Below are positions 38,829 to 48,966 of a stretch of 64,000 nt of DNA, one piece after another; the first letter of the stretch is position 1; every line of letters starts with the position of its first letter. The notes under the pieces were generated by a model. The model worked only from the letters and a program-made list of their open reading frames with translations, did not search any database and had not been told where the DNA came from. Source of the DNA: Symbiodinium natans (taxonomy: Eukaryota > Sar > Dinophyceae > Suessiales > Symbiodiniaceae). The position numbers and the translations under genes were made by a program. The stretch lies in the NCBI GenBank assembly GCA_905221605.1, contig CAJNDS010002281.1, forward strand, positions 456,728 to 520,727, given 5' to 3'.

Positions 38829-39372
38829 GTTTGATGGCCTTGATATGGCCCCTTACCTTCTTCAAAGGCTTCTGAAGTATGGGCCCTTGAGTTGTATAAG
38901 GCATATGAAGGGTATATAAGGGCCCCCCCCATGTGAAGTGCCCATCTTCAGGGACCATGTAACTACCCCTAAGAGTGTGGGGCTCTGAGGTTTGAGGTCA
39001 GGGTTCTGGGGGTTAGGGTGTTTGGTGAATACGGTCCCTTAATTTGGGAGCCCTACCCAAGGGCCCATACTTCAGAAGCACCCAGATCTTCCAACAGCCC
39101 AGTTCGGGTTGTTAGGGTTCAGGGTTCAGGGTTCAGGGGTATAGGGTATATGGTATAGGGTTTAGGGTTCAGGGTTTAGGGTTTAAAAGCGTCAGGATGT
39201 AGATGTCGCGGCGCGGCCCATGGTTTGGTAGTAACTTGATCGCTTAGTATGGGCCTTAATTGGGGAACCCCTATACACCCCTTATGTGCCGCATAAATCC
39301 AAGTGCCCGTCCTTCAGAACCCCTTAAAAGAAGGTCAGGGACGACACTCAGGCCCCATGTAGCTTCCCCAGA
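38829..39372. mobile_element. cluster of decayed inverted-repeat elements
   Basis: 38870-39090 pairs CTTCTGAAGTATGGGCCC with GGGCCCATACTTCAGAAG; 39225-39372 is a related copy (CCCTTATGTGCCGCATAAAT). GGGACCATGTGACTACCCTA at 17607-17622 is of the same type. No gene seen between 38689 and 39645. Confidence 0.55.
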
Positions 39373-39469
39373 CCCTAAACCCTATAAACCCTGAACCCTG
39401 TAAACCCTGAACCCTGAACCCTAAACCCTACCCTAAACCCTAAACCCTAAACCCTAAACCCTAAACCCT

Positions 39470-39638
39470 AAACCCCAAACCCCAAACCCCAAACCCCAAA
39501 CCCCAAACCCCAAACCCCCAACCCCAAACCCCAAACCCCACACCCCAAACCCCAAACCCCAAACCCCAAACCCCAAACCCCAAACCCCAAACCCCAAACC
39601 CCAAACCCCAAACCCCAAACCCCAAACCCCAAACCCTT
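39470..39638 (+). repeat. CCCCAAA variant array
   Basis: About 24 copies of CCCCAAA, almost uniform; the antisense Val-Trp-Gly-Leu frame is an artefact. Confidence 0.9.
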
Positions 39639-39645
39639 CCCTTAG

Positions 39646-39681
39646 AACGGTTACCTGGCATGCTCTGGCTGTACAGCCGAG
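39646..39681 (+). CDS. exon, unit B
   Basis: Phase 1/2. Follows TCCCTTAG, ends before GTTTTG. Reads TVTWHALAVQP. Phase agrees with 38611-38688 and 40173-40209. Confidence 0.5.
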
Positions 39682-40172
39682 GTTTTGTCTTGTAGTAAAG
39701 CTGGGGGTAAGGGGGAGCTCTGAGGGTTTAGGGTTTAGGGTTTAGGGTTTAGGGTTTAGGGTTTAGGGTTTAGGGTTTGGGATCTAGAGCCCTAATCCTG
39801 CAACCTAAGCCCTAGGGCCCCTAAATCCCTAAACCCAAAGAAAGTCCCAAAGCTGCACCCCTAAAGCCCTTAAAGCCTAAGTCATAACACCTAAAGACCC
39901 TAAACCGTAAATCCCTATACACCCCAGAACCCCAAAACCCTGAACCCTAAAGCCCTAAATCCTAGAACCCTACCCTAAACCCTAAAACCCTAAAACCCTA
40001 AACCTGTATCCTAAAACCCTATAACCCCAACGCCCTAAAACCTAAACCCCACAACCCTAGACCCTAAAACCCTAAATCCTAAACCACAAACCCCCAAACC
40101 CTAAACCCTAAAGCCCTAAAACCTTAATCCTAAAACCCTAAACCTCGAGAAACGCCCCAACTCCCGGCCCAG

Positions 40173-40209
40173 GCAGCGGCACGACGGCCCGGATGGCCCC
40201 GAACTGGAG
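40173..40209 (+). CDS. exon, unit B
   Basis: Phase 1/0. Follows CCCGGCCCAG, ends before GTCGAA. Reads QRHDGPDGPELE. The intron before it (39682-40172) is degenerate telomeric sequence. Confidence 0.5.
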
Positions 40210-40287
40210 GTCGAAACCGGGAGGGCTTTTGGGGGGTTTAGGGTTTAGGGTTTAGGGTTTAGGGTTTAGGGTTTAGCGTTTAGGGTT

Positions 40288-40395
40288 TAGGGATGTTCCC
40301 TGTTATACTAATTTTCCCCCTTATACTAACTAGGGATAATAGTACCCCGTATTATAATCCTTAGAAAGGACTGTTAGTATAATGGTGAACATTCC
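40288..40395. mobile_element. family F element
   Basis: GATGTTCCCTGTTATACTAA at left, TTAGTATAATGGTGAACATT at right. The rest of 40400-40990 is G-rich telomere-like intron with a poly-G run at 40701-40722; a weak 27-nt exon candidate (VAYFSAAST) lies at 40797-40823. Confidence 0.65.
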
Positions 40396-40995
40396 AAATT
40401 CAGGGTTTAGGGTTCAGGGCTTAGGGCTTTTGGGGCTGTAGGCGGGGAGGGTTGGGGTTTGGGGGTTTTTGAGGGCTTTGGGGCTTCTAGGGGTAACCCT
40501 AAAACCTAAACCCTAAAGGTTTTGGTATGTTGGGGCCTTTGGGCTTTGGGAACTTCAGGGGGGTTAGGTCTTCGGGGTTTAGGCCTTGAGGTTCAGGGGT
40601 TTCGGGTTTTGTGATTTGGGTTCAAGGGGTGTTGAGGGCTTGGGGATTTTGGGGGTTAAGTTTTTGAGTTTTACATTCTTTTGATTTTTCGCCTTTTTTT
40701 TTTTTGGGGGGGGGGGGGGGGGGGCGGTTGAATAGGGTTCAGGGTTTGGAGTCTAGGCTTTCGGGCTCAGGGGGTTTGGGCGTCTCCCACTATCAGGTCG
40801 CTTACTTTTCTGCAGCATCTACCGTTATGGACTCTTGACCCACTCTTAGGTGTAGTTGGGGGGGGGGGGATGGGGGTCTAGGTATGGATTTTTTCGAGAT
40901 TAGAGCAGGAACCCTCAACCCTAAACCCTAAACCCTAATCCCTAAACCCTAAACCCTAAACCCTAAACCTGAGGAGCTTCGGTTTTCAGAGCTAG

Positions 40996-41034
40996 GTGTT
41001 TGGGGCCCGTGAGGCGCCTGATGGTCCCAAAGCA
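40996..41034 (+). CDS. exon, unit B
   Basis: Phase 0/0. Follows CAGAGCTAG, ends before GTTTTAGGG. Reads VFGAREAPDGPKA. Confidence 0.5.
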
Positions 41035-41212
41035 GTTTTAGGGTTTAGGGTTTAGGGTCTATAGGGTTTAGGGTTTAGGGTTTAGGGTTTAGGGTTTAGG
41101 GTTGAGGGTTTAGGGTTTAGGGTTTAGGGTTTAGGGTTTAGTTTTGTATGAGCTTGCTCCTTTGAAGCGTTTGGGGCAGGCGCTTGCATGATTACGACCA
41201 TCATCCCTGACA

Positions 41213-41473
41213 ATGCCTGATCATAGAAAACGCAGCATGCCCATGGAACGCGTGGCCATACCGGTGGGAGCTGCCCCTGCTGAGGCTGTCGAAAGATCAG
41301 CATGGGCCTCCGGCAAGAGTGATTGCATAGGACTTGGCACGGGTCTGGACCCCCTGTCCGCAGGCACAGGGTCGGAAGAGAAAGCCCCAGATCAACCTCG
41401 GCTGAAACTCTTCTGGGAAGTTCGGAAGGGCGTCTTTGACATGCATCCTCGACGATTCGACTCAGCACCCTGA
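41213..41473 (+). CDS. uninterrupted ORF or terminal exon
   Basis: ATG to TGA, 86 codons: MPDHRKRSMPMERVAIPVGA, then Gly/Ala-rich, ending EVRKGVFDMHPRRFDSAP. High third-position GC. Could be a C-terminal exon (acceptor CGCAG at 41235) or a small intronless gene. The antisense frame 41124-41468 is also open, so the strand is not certain. Confidence 0.45.
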   Translation: MPDHRKRSMPMERVAIPVGAAPAEAVERSAWASGKSDCIGLGTGLDPLSAGTGSEEKAPDQPRLKLFWEVRKGVFDMHPRRFDSAP

Positions 41474-41647
41474 GCCCTGTAGAACCCTAAGCGCGATAAA
41501 CCGCGAACACCTGAAAACCCAAAACCCCTGAGCCCTAAAACCCTAAGCCCTAAGCCCTAAACCCTAAACCCCTGAGCCCTAAACCCCTGAGCTGTAAACC
41601 CTAAACCCTAAGCCCCTGAGCCCTGAGGCTCTAAAGCCGCGAACCAA

Positions 41648-41687
41648 CCACAAGCCGCCCCGGGGGCTCAGGTCAGCGTGCTCTCCA
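41648..41687 (+). pseudogene. truncated duplicate of the 41860 exon's 5' edge
   Basis: CCACAAGCCG...GGGGCTCAG followed by GTCAGCGTGCTCTCCA matches 41842-41875 except for a 4-base indel. It stops abruptly and telomeric units begin. Confidence 0.6.
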
Positions 41688-41859
41688 TAAACCCTGTAAA
41701 ATAAACCCTAAACCCTTAAACCCTAAAACCGCTAAACCCTAAACCCTAAACCCAAACCCTAAAACCCTAAAACCCTAAAGCCCTAAAGCCCGAAAGCCCT
41801 AAACCCTAAAAACCCCTAAACCCTAAACCCTAAACCCTAAACCACAAGCCGGGGCTCAG

Positions 41860-41941
41860 GTCAGCGTGCTCTCCACAGGTATCGCCTCCCAGGCCACTGA
41901 GGAGCAGGACGTAGAGGCAGCCTTGTCTGCTGGGGGGCATT
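41860..41941 (+). CDS. exon, unit B
   Basis: Phase 0/1. Follows GGGGCTCAG, ends before GTCGGC. Reads VSVLSTGIASQATEEQDVEA. The frame then continues to a TAG at 41960. Confidence 0.55.
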
Positions 41942-42149
41942 GTCGGCTCAAGGGATCCTCTTAGGGGTTAGGGGTTTGGGGTTTAGGGTTTAGGGTTTAG
42001 GGTTTAGGGTTTAGGGTTTACAGGGCATAGGGTACTTCAGGTCAACTGGGGAGTACAGTGGTGCATCGCTTGTCTGCTTAAGGTTCCCTGTATTAGTTAC
42101 TTCCACCCCTCCTTACAGTGCCCACCCTCAACCCTAAACCCTTAATCAG

Positions 42150-42188
42150 CATACATCTTCATGAAGAGCACCAACCCCCCCGCCACCT
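42150..42188 (+). CDS. exon with GC donor, unit B
   Basis: Phase 2/1. Follows CTTAATCAG, ends before GCAAGC. Reads YIFMKSTNPPAT. Phase agrees with 41860-41941. Confidence 0.45.
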
Positions 42189-42426
42189 GCAAGCCCCAAA
42201 CTCCTTCTGCGCCCTTGAAACCCTAGAGGCCCGATAAACTTACAAACCCGACGAGCCCGGTACGCCCCCATAAGCCCAACAAGATCTGTAAGCGCTATAG
42301 AAGCCCTCTAAACCTTGTACGGCCTACAAATTAAGCCCCCCTAGGCTCCAAAACCCTAAACCCTAAACCCTAAACCCTTGACCCTTAACCCTTAAACCCT
42401 AAACCCTAAACCCTAAACCCTACGAG

Positions 42427-42528
42427 GTCACGGCCGAGGAGCTCGCCGCAGGGGGGAAGCGGAAGTTCAAGTTTGCGCGCATGACTTTGCGCCTCGGCCC
42501 CTTTGAGGGCTCTGGACCAACATTTTAG
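42427..42528 (+). CDS. exon or terminal exon, unit B
   Basis: Follows CCCTACGAG. Reads VTAEELAAGGKRKFKFARMT then LRLGPFEGSGPTF and TAG where a telomeric array starts. Only this frame is open; donor not identified. Confidence 0.5.
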   Translation, partial: VTAEELAAGGKRKFKFARMTLRLGPFEGSGPTF

Positions 42529-42572
42529 GGTTTAGGGTTTAGGGTTTAGGGTTTAGGGTTTAGGGTTTAGAG

Positions 42573-42634
42573 TCTACACCACCCATGTGTTTAAGCCCGA
42601 AAGGGAGGCCCTCGGGAAATTGCCCCTTACTGGG
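42573..42634 (+). CDS. exon, unit B
   Basis: Follows TTTAGAG, ends before GTTAAG. Reads YTTHVFKPEREALGKLPLTG with G/C-ending codons. Confidence 0.5.
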
Positions 42635-42694
42635 GTTAAGAGGATTTTTTGGGGGTACATGTTTTCAGAGGGTTTGAACCAAGACCCTGAACCT

Positions 42695-42807
42695 TACTTG
42701 GAGGTTCATACCCCAGCTATAAATCTACTTTTACCCTACTTAGGGGACTTAGGGGGCTTATAAGTACACTTATCATTGGGGTTGTAAGTACACTGACCCT
42801 CCAAGTA
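42695..42807. mobile_element. family A element
   Basis: TACTTGGAGGTTCATA at left, TGACCCTCCAAGTA at right; shorter internal region than other copies. Confidence 0.6.
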
Positions 42808-43000
42808 TACACACTACATAAACAGTATTTCTGGGCTATAGCAGGCTGTGATTGGCAAGTACTTTGGGGGTCCGGGTATGAACCGCTGAAGCTTCCCGGC
42901 TTCGGGTTTTAGGGGTTGAGGGTGGAGGGCGCGCGAATCCCACCCCTAAACTGTAGATCCTGCAAGGTCAGGGAGCACCAAGGGTCCCAGTGAGGAGGAT

Positions 43001-44040
43001 AGGGGTATAAGGAGGGACCCGCAAAAAGGACCCTTAATCTTCTTCCGCTCTACAACCCCTGTATATATATATATACATACCTTATACCAGGCGACAGAGG
43101 GTGGACCCACCGGCTGGGGCACTGGCGGCAGACAATCAGCGCAAGCTAAAAATTTTGTTGGCCAAATCAGTCTTGAAGCACGCGGCAGAGATTCGTGAAC
43201 TGCAAAGCGCGGTACTGACTACGCTTTTGATCCCGAAGGACACGGCCGTAGTGAGTGCAATGTCTACAGCAACGCAAGGTCACAACACGCAGGCAGCTGA
43301 GCTGCGCAAGGCAGGCAAACAGCGTGAGTGGGAGGCTTTGGGCGAGCCACATGTGCACGCGTGGATGGCAACGGTGATGCAGCTCATGGAGTCTCGTCAC
43401 GTGAGCTCTGAGGACAAGCAAAGGCTTGAAGCCCACGTTGCTTCTGCTACCAGTGCCAAGGCGATGGAGCCTCTCGTGCTGGTTGCCAAGTGTCGCAAGT
43501 GCTTCGATCCAAAGCGCATGCGGTTGACTTTGTGCGTGCAGCACCAACTTCATGATGTACACGAGGTCGTTATCAAGGGACTGCAAGGCATGGGAGCGCA
43601 GCTCAAGCGTGGGGTAGCGCCAAGGTCTGGCAGTGAGCGGGAAATCCAAGCCATACTTGATGCTCTACTTGAGTAGGGTCATTCCCAATCTTTAATCAGT
43701 GAGCGCAGTCACAGCACTGCATTTTGACACATAGGCAGGCCCTCGTATGCGAGGCGCAGTGCTGCATCAACGCTCTGTTGGGCATTGCGTTTGGCATTTT
43801 GAGGCCGTGCTCGTGCAAGCCGCGCATGCGGTGCGAGACAGCAGCACCAGCATTACAAGTTCTACTCAGGGCAAGGACCCTCCGCTCGCCCGTGGAGCCA
43901 ACACTTCAGAGAGGCGGTGAATGAATGAAAAAACCTTATAATACATAATTACTCCTTCTATACCTAAGTAGCCCCTGAATAACCCCCAAGCAGACCCTAA
44001 GGTCACTTCTTCGGGTCCCTCCTTTAGTCCCTTGAGATTA
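43001..44040. mobile_element. family E element carrying an ORF
   Basis: Outer arms AGGGGTATAAGGAGGGACCC (left) and the complement GGGTCCCTCCTTTAG (right) match the empty 27779-27998 copy, including CCTAAGTAGCCCCTGAATAA. About 860 nt of extra sequence (43080-43935) with an intact ORF lies between them. Confidence 0.6.
43101..43676 (+). CDS. ORF inside family E element; dinoflagellate repeated-family protein
   Basis: 191 codons open from GTG to TAG; the frame extends a little upstream to AG acceptors (CGACAG). First ATG in frame is 43259. Mostly helical and basic/acidic: KILLAKSVLKHAAEIRELQS near the N-terminus, then PHVHAWMATVMQLMES, CRKCFDPKRMRLTLC, and a C-terminal RGVAPRSGSEREIQAILDAL. The layout (LAK...ELR, AW, K-x-F/CFD, GxAPR..ERE) resembles a family I recall as abundant in Symbiodiniaceae genomes; not verified. 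The absence of telomeric introns suggests a retrocopy or element-borne gene. A GTAGGG after codon 190 could act as a donor. Confidence 0.55.
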   Translation: MDPPAGALAADNQRKLKILLAKSVLKHAAEIRELQSAVLTTLLIPKDTAVVSAMSTATQGHNTQAAELRKAGKQREWEALGEPHVHAWMATVMQLMESRHVSSEDKQRLEAHVASATSAKAMEPLVLVAKCRKCFDPKRMRLTLCVQHQLHDVHEVVIKGLQGMGAQLKRGVAPRSGSEREIQAILDALLE

Positions 44041-44057
44041 GGTCGTGGGTACCTGAG

Positions 44058-44099
44058 ACATTATGGCATTCCTGCCGCCCGAGGCCTTGGTGGATCTGG
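44058..44099 (+). CDS. exon candidate, unit B
   Basis: Phase 2/1. Follows GTACCTGAG, ends before GTTTCT. Reads IMAFLPPEALVDL. The next candidate segment, 44212-44258, is open in all three frames. Confidence 0.4.
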
Positions 44100-44365
44100 G
44101 TTTCTTTGGAAATTTCAGGGTTCAGGGTTCAGGGTTCAGGGTTCAGGGCTTAGGGTTTAGGGTTTAGGGTTTAGGGTTTAGGGTTTAGGGGGTGATTTTA
44201 GGACCTCTTGTCATGGCAGGCGTCGAAAGGACCAGCTGCCAACGAGCAGAAAGAAAGACACCCTAAAACCTAAACCCTGAACCCTGAACCCTAAAGGCGA
44301 AACCCTAAACCCTAAACCCTAAACCCCCAACCCGAGAGCCTGAGCCCATCTTTAAGCATCCCCAG

Positions 44366-44438
44366 GTGCTTGAAGGCGGTTCTGGAGTATTGCCGCGAGG
44401 CCAATGGCGGCAAGGAGCCTGGGCTGTGCTTTCGGATA
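44366..44438 (+). CDS. exon, unit B
   Basis: Phase 1/0. Follows CATCCCCAG, ends before GTAGCC. Reads CLKAVLEYCREANGGKEPGL. Confidence 0.55.
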
Positions 44439-44597
44439 GTAGCCCTAAACCCTAAACCCTAAACTCCTAAACCCTAAACCCTAGAAAACTAACCCTAAAC
44501 CCTGAACCCTAAACCCTAAACCCTAAACCCTAAACCCTAACCCCTAACCCCTAACCCCTAAACCCGAACCCGAAACCTAAACCACAAACGTTTTCAG

Positions 44598-44663
44598 TTG
44601 GGTGGAAGCACAACTCAGGACACCTGGCAGTCCGGCACCTTGGGCGAGGTGCGGAGTAGAATC
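44598..44663 (+). CDS. exon, unit B
   Basis: Phase 0/0, 22 codons. Follows CGTTTTCAG, ends before GTTTCA. Reads LGGSTTQDTWQSGTLGEVRS. Phase agrees on both sides. Confidence 0.6.
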
Positions 44664-44750
44664 GTTTCAAGTTGAGGTTTAGGGTTTAGGGTTTGGGGTT
44701 AGGGTTTAGGACTTAGGTTTAGGGTTTTGTGTTTAGGGTTTAGGGTTCAG

Positions 44751-44775
44751 CTGTGCTTATCTGCTGGTACGACAG
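44751..44775 (+). CDS. 25-nt exon candidate, unit B
   Basis: Phase 0/1. Follows a telomeric GGTTCAG and ends before consensus GTGAGC. Reads LCLSAGTT. Confidence 0.45.
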
Positions 44776-44947
44776 GTGAGCTTTTCAATGCAATGTAGCA
44801 AACGTACCTGAAACCAAGACTATGAAAGATAAATGGAACGCACAACGCCTGTTTTTTTTACATATGAGCAACACAAATCAAACCGATACCAACAATAGGC
44901 AGTAACGAAACCAACATGCGCCTGACCCCAAATCGAAAGCACATCAG

Positions 44948-47612
44948 ATAATTACCATGGCTGTTTAATATCGGTACGGTACGGTATTGCTTTACTGCGG
45001 TATGCTGCGGTATGTATTGCATGGTATTGCTGGCTTTCGGCACGGTCCGGTTCGGTACTGCACGGCACGGTCCGGTTCGGTACGGTAATGCGGCTCCAGC
45101 CACCTGACCTGCCTCTGGCCTCCAGCCACCCACCCTCCAGCCACCGCCCCAGCCACCAACCTCCAGCCACCAACCTCCACAGCCACCCACACCCGACCAC
45201 TCCAGCCACCCACCCACCCACCTTGCAGCCTCCAGCCACCAACCCCTCCAACCACCCACCTCCCCTCCAGCCACCACCCACCTCTCCAACCACCCCCCCT
45301 CCAGCCACCAGCCTCCAGCCACCCACCCCTCCACCCCTCCAGCCACCCACCCACCAGCCTCCAGCCAACAGCCTCCAGCCACCCACCCCTCCAGCCACCC
45401 ACCCCTCCAGCCACCAGCCTCCAGCCACCCGGAAACAAAGGATGAGAGAAAAACCCTAGACATGATGCCGTCTTCATGCTTCCTTTTTATCTGGCGGTTA
45501 CATCACATAGAATTATAATCCATCACATGACCGCGAGAAAGATGAACTGAACCAATTCCAGTATTTTAAAGGGGCAATCTTTCACTTCGCGCATTTTGGT
45601 GGACTTATTAAAAGCAATAAATAAGATTACGAAATGAATGAAACGCAGGAACGGTTTCATTTGGATTTTTTTGGAATTTTGGAAATCTTTATAAAAGCCC
45701 CTAAGAATATTATAGTGTAGCGGTTTCTTCTCAGCCATTACATTATAATCTCGTTCAATGGGGCTTTTAGTGAAAAAAAACATCCTCATTTCGTCCTTTT
45801 AATTGGGGTTTTTGTTTCGTTCATAATTTTATTGCGGCTTTCATGCTTCACGGGGCTCATTATAAAGCCTCAAAAAATTAATCTCTTCACACCCCCAAAT
45901 ACTATAGTTAATGACTCTTGGAAATGGTACTAAAACTGTGGGTCACTAGCCCGTAACAAGATATTGATTGACGAGCCACAAGCCTTATTGAATCTTCCCT
46001 ATAGACCCCTTTTAATTGTAGTTTACTACATAAAAGCACTATTCATGCGCAAGCTTATAATGAGTACTTTTATATAGTGCATTTAATGGGGAAAAGAGGA
46101 CAGGAACTCTCTATCTACAACCTTAACTTTGAGACAGGATTTTGGAAGAGGAAATCATTTGTAACCGCTAGAAAGAACTGGGTGATGAATCCAAAACCTG
46201 GGCATCAAGACGGCATGAGTGAATAATATTAGGACGGGCGCATATATTCATTGACTTTAAAGGGCGCCCGTAATACAATATTATTATTGGGCTAATTTTG
46301 AGGGGCTTCGTGTGCGCTTTTTCCCCATTTATTAATAGTGGAAAAAGGGCCCCACTTTGCTCCCAAAATACTATTAAGGGGAGTGAATGGTTGAACGAAG
46401 AGAAAGAGCGTACTAATTTGTAATGAAATGAATGAAATGAAATGGAAGCACGAAATTAGTGTAGCGACTGAACGAAGTGTGAAGAGAACATTAAAGGGGC
46501 TATATTACAAGCGAAATAGAATGTAGCGCGTGAATTCGCCCCTTTAAGTGGACGAACGTGGTGTCGACTCTCCAGCCACCCACCCCTCCAGCCACCCACC
46601 AGCCTCCAGCCACCCACCCCTCCAGCCACCCACCCCTCCAGCCACCCACCATCCAGCCACCAGCCTCCGCCACCTTTGCAGCCACTCATCGAGGGTGGGT
46701 GGCAGGCTGGTGGCTGGAGGGTGGGTGGCTGGGTGGCTGGAGGCTGGAGGCTGGTGGCTGGAGGGTGGGTGGGTGGATGGAGGGGTGGGTGGCTGGAGGC
46801 TGGTGGCTGGAGGGTGGTGGCTGGAGGGGGTGGCTGGAGTGGAGGGGTGGGTGGCTGGAGGCTGGTGGCTGGAGGGTGGGTGGTTGGAGGGGTGGGTGGC
46901 TGGTGGCTGGAGGAGGGGTGGTGGGGAGGCTGGAGGGGTGGTGGAGGCGTGTGTCCGTGGGAGATGTCTGGGACCATGGCTGGAGGTGGTGGCTGGAGGG
47001 TGCTTGGCTGGGTGGCTGGAGGGTGGCTGGAGGTGGGTGGCTGGTGGAGGGGGCTGGCTGGAGGGGTGGGTGGCTGAGGCTGGTGAGTGGCTGGAGGGGT
47101 GGTGGCTGGAGGGGTGCTGGAGTTGGTGGAGGCTGGTGGGTGGCTGGAGGGGTCGGTGGCTGGAGGCTGGTGGCTGGAGGGTGGGTGGCTGGAGGGGTGG
47201 GTGGTTGGAGGCTTCCAGGGTGGGTGGCTGGAGGGGTGGGTGGAGGGTGGGTGGCTGGAGTGGCGGAGGGTGGGTGGCTGGAGTGGAGGGGGCTGGAGGC
47301 TGGTGGCTGGAGTGGGTGGCTGAGGCTGGTGGGTGGCGGTTGGGGGGGCTGGGTGGGTGGCTGGAGGCGGGCGTGGGTGGGTGGCTGGAGTGGCTGGGTG
47401 GCCAGAGCGGCGGAGGGTTGGTGGCTGGAGGCTGCAAGGTGGTGGAGGGTGAGGGTGGGTTGTATACTTTCCTGTACGGTTCGGTGCAGTACGGTAAGCT
47501 TCCTGCACGGTTCGGTGCGGTACGGTAAGCTTCCTGCACGGTTCGGTGCGGTACGGTAACGGTTCGGTGCGGTACGGCGGAATTGTATTGTTGAAACGCC
47601 CATGATTACTCG
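44948..47612. mobile_element. 2.7-kb block: inverted minisatellites around an AT-rich core
   Basis: Outer parts: TTCGGTACGGTA-type repeats at 44963-45090 and 47470-47580, in opposite orientation. Inside them, CCAGCCACC minisatellite at 45092-45430 and 46567-46685, and its complement GGTGGCTGG at 46692-47460. AT-rich core 45440-46555 without telomeric repeats or convincing genes. Ends show weak inverted similarity (ATTACCATGG / CCATGATTAC). Long Pro/His/Thr or Gly/Trp frames here are artefacts. Confidence 0.6.
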
Positions 47613-47975
47613 CAAGAATTACAGCAGAACGTGGACCCAACACGCCTCAGGATCCATGTGCTTTAAGGCTGCACTGTTTCATGTTTCTGTCTGTACGTGT
47701 AACATGCCTAACTGTTTTTTTGTTCATGCATATCTTTCTGTGTCTTTTGTACAAAGTTTCATGATGGTTGAGGTTATACCTTTGTGCCGTTTGCTTGCCG
47801 GACCCCTAGTAGTTCCTGCCATTGCTTGCTTGTGGTCGTTCCGTTTTGTTGTTGGCCCTTTTCTTACATTCTCCGGATCCGGTGTTAAGTGCCGCCATCC
47901 TATGCCCTATGCTCCGACTATGTTCTTCAATTTCCCATCATTGTTCCCGGTGTTCCATGCTTCTTCAATATCCAG
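47613..47975 (+). other. non-telomeric intron sequence, open frame of doubtful meaning
   Basis: A 167-codon ATG frame (47602-48105) spans this stretch, but its codons are T-rich, it runs through a spliceable CAATATCCAG acceptor and into repeated sequence. I regard it as intron rather than gene. Confidence 0.4.
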
Positions 47976-48027
47976 GCCCAAAGCAAGGCTCTTTGAGGCA
48001 ACGACAGAGACATCAAGAATGCCTGTG
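47976..48027 (+). CDS. exon, unit B
   Basis: Phase 1/0. Follows TTCAATATCCAG, ends before GTCAGT. Reads PKARLFEATTETSRMPV. Phase agrees with 48231. Confidence 0.5.
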
Positions 48028-48230
48028 GTCAGTTCTCTAAATTTTGGTCCCTTTTTGGGTCTTGTAAAGGTTTTTGGGTACCCTAAATATGAGGGGGCGC
48101 CTTAGAATAAGTACCCCTTACATGGACCATCTTTCAGTTCTCTAAAGTATGGTTCCTTTTCGGCTTCCCAAAATAAGAGGGCCCCCCCAAAGGGACCATC
48201 TTGTAAAGAAGTGACCATGTGATGTTGCAG
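48028..48230 (+). repeat. 203-nt intron built from a direct repeat
   Basis: GTCAGTTCTCTAAA...GGTCCC is repeated at 48136 (CAGTTCTCTAAAGTATGG), and both halves contain GGGACC/GGTCCC complements. Ends GATGTTGCAG. Confidence 0.5.
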
Positions 48231-48284
48231 GTGACGTGGGAAGAGGCGTGCCAGCACCTCGGCTCAGACCACCTCAGTGCTGAG
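48231..48284 (+). CDS. exon, unit B
   Basis: Phase 0/0, 18 codons. Reads VTWEEACQHLGSDHLSAE, before GTGTTTAGGG. Confidence 0.6.
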
Positions 48285-48289
48285 GTGTT

Positions 48290-48966
48290 TAGGGTTTAGG
48301 GTTTAGGGTTTAGGGCTTAGGGTTCAGCCTCGGGAACTAGGTGTAGTCGCGCAGCCTAAAGTGTCCGATCTTGTACCACGATCATGATACGACGTAAGAC
48401 GCACCAAAAGCATGTAGAGCGGCCATGAGCCCTTTTCAGGTGTTCATTCACCGAGGACCGCAAGTCGGCCCTTTTGTCCCTTCTTGTGGGGGCTTAGGCC
48501 TAGGCTCCCTCACAAGGCCCCTCTTAAAAAACAAAAAAAAATACCCTTGCGATTCCTAGGTTACTCATAGGTCACCCTAAACCCTAAACCCTAAACCATT
48601 TTCAATCCTGGGTTACGTAGGTACTTCCCAAGGTGGTGACGACTTGCCCCCTATATGTGTGTAGTTAAGCAGGGGGGGTTCATTATGGGCAAAACCCGAC
48701 CCTGGAGCTACAACCCCAAAGCATTGGGTACTTGAGGGGGTTTAGGGTTTAGGGTTAGCCCTAAACCCCAAACCATGGGCCCTCAACCCCAAGCCCGAAA
48801 CCAAAATCCCTAAGGCCCACACCACCCTTGACCTGCAGGATCCCAAGCCCGATGCAACCGAGGCTTCGCGAAAATGAGAGGCCCCTAATATAGACCCCTA
48901 ACTAGTAGGATCCCCGTATAGTTTGGACCCCTAAACCCTAAACCCTAAACCCTAAACCCCACTGAG
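48290..48966 (+). other. intron: telomeric tracts and diverged family B copy
   Basis: TTTAGGG at 48290-48325, a diverged family B element near 48465-48570, CCCTAAA at 48575-48600 and 48927-48960. A possible small exon at 48840-48873 (DPKPDATEASRK) ends at TGA. Confidence 0.4.

Noticed and set aside
41124-41468. 114-codon antisense ORF
   Set aside because: Overlaps a + ORF with ATG, stop and high third-position GC; the tail of the antisense frame is telomeric repeat.
45523-45789. 88-codon antisense ORF in the AT-rich core
   Set aside because: No splice or codon-bias support; expected length by chance in AT-rich DNA with few stops is not excluded, and no domain is recognised.
46456-47643. 395-codon Pro/His/Thr-rich antisense ORF and overlapping Gly/Trp-rich sense ORFs
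   Set aside because: Entirely a translation of the CCAGCCACC minisatellite, open in many frames on both strands.
47602-48105. 167-codon ATG ORF
   Set aside because: T-rich codons, crosses a good acceptor/exon (47976-48027) in the same frame and ends in a repeated intron sequence.
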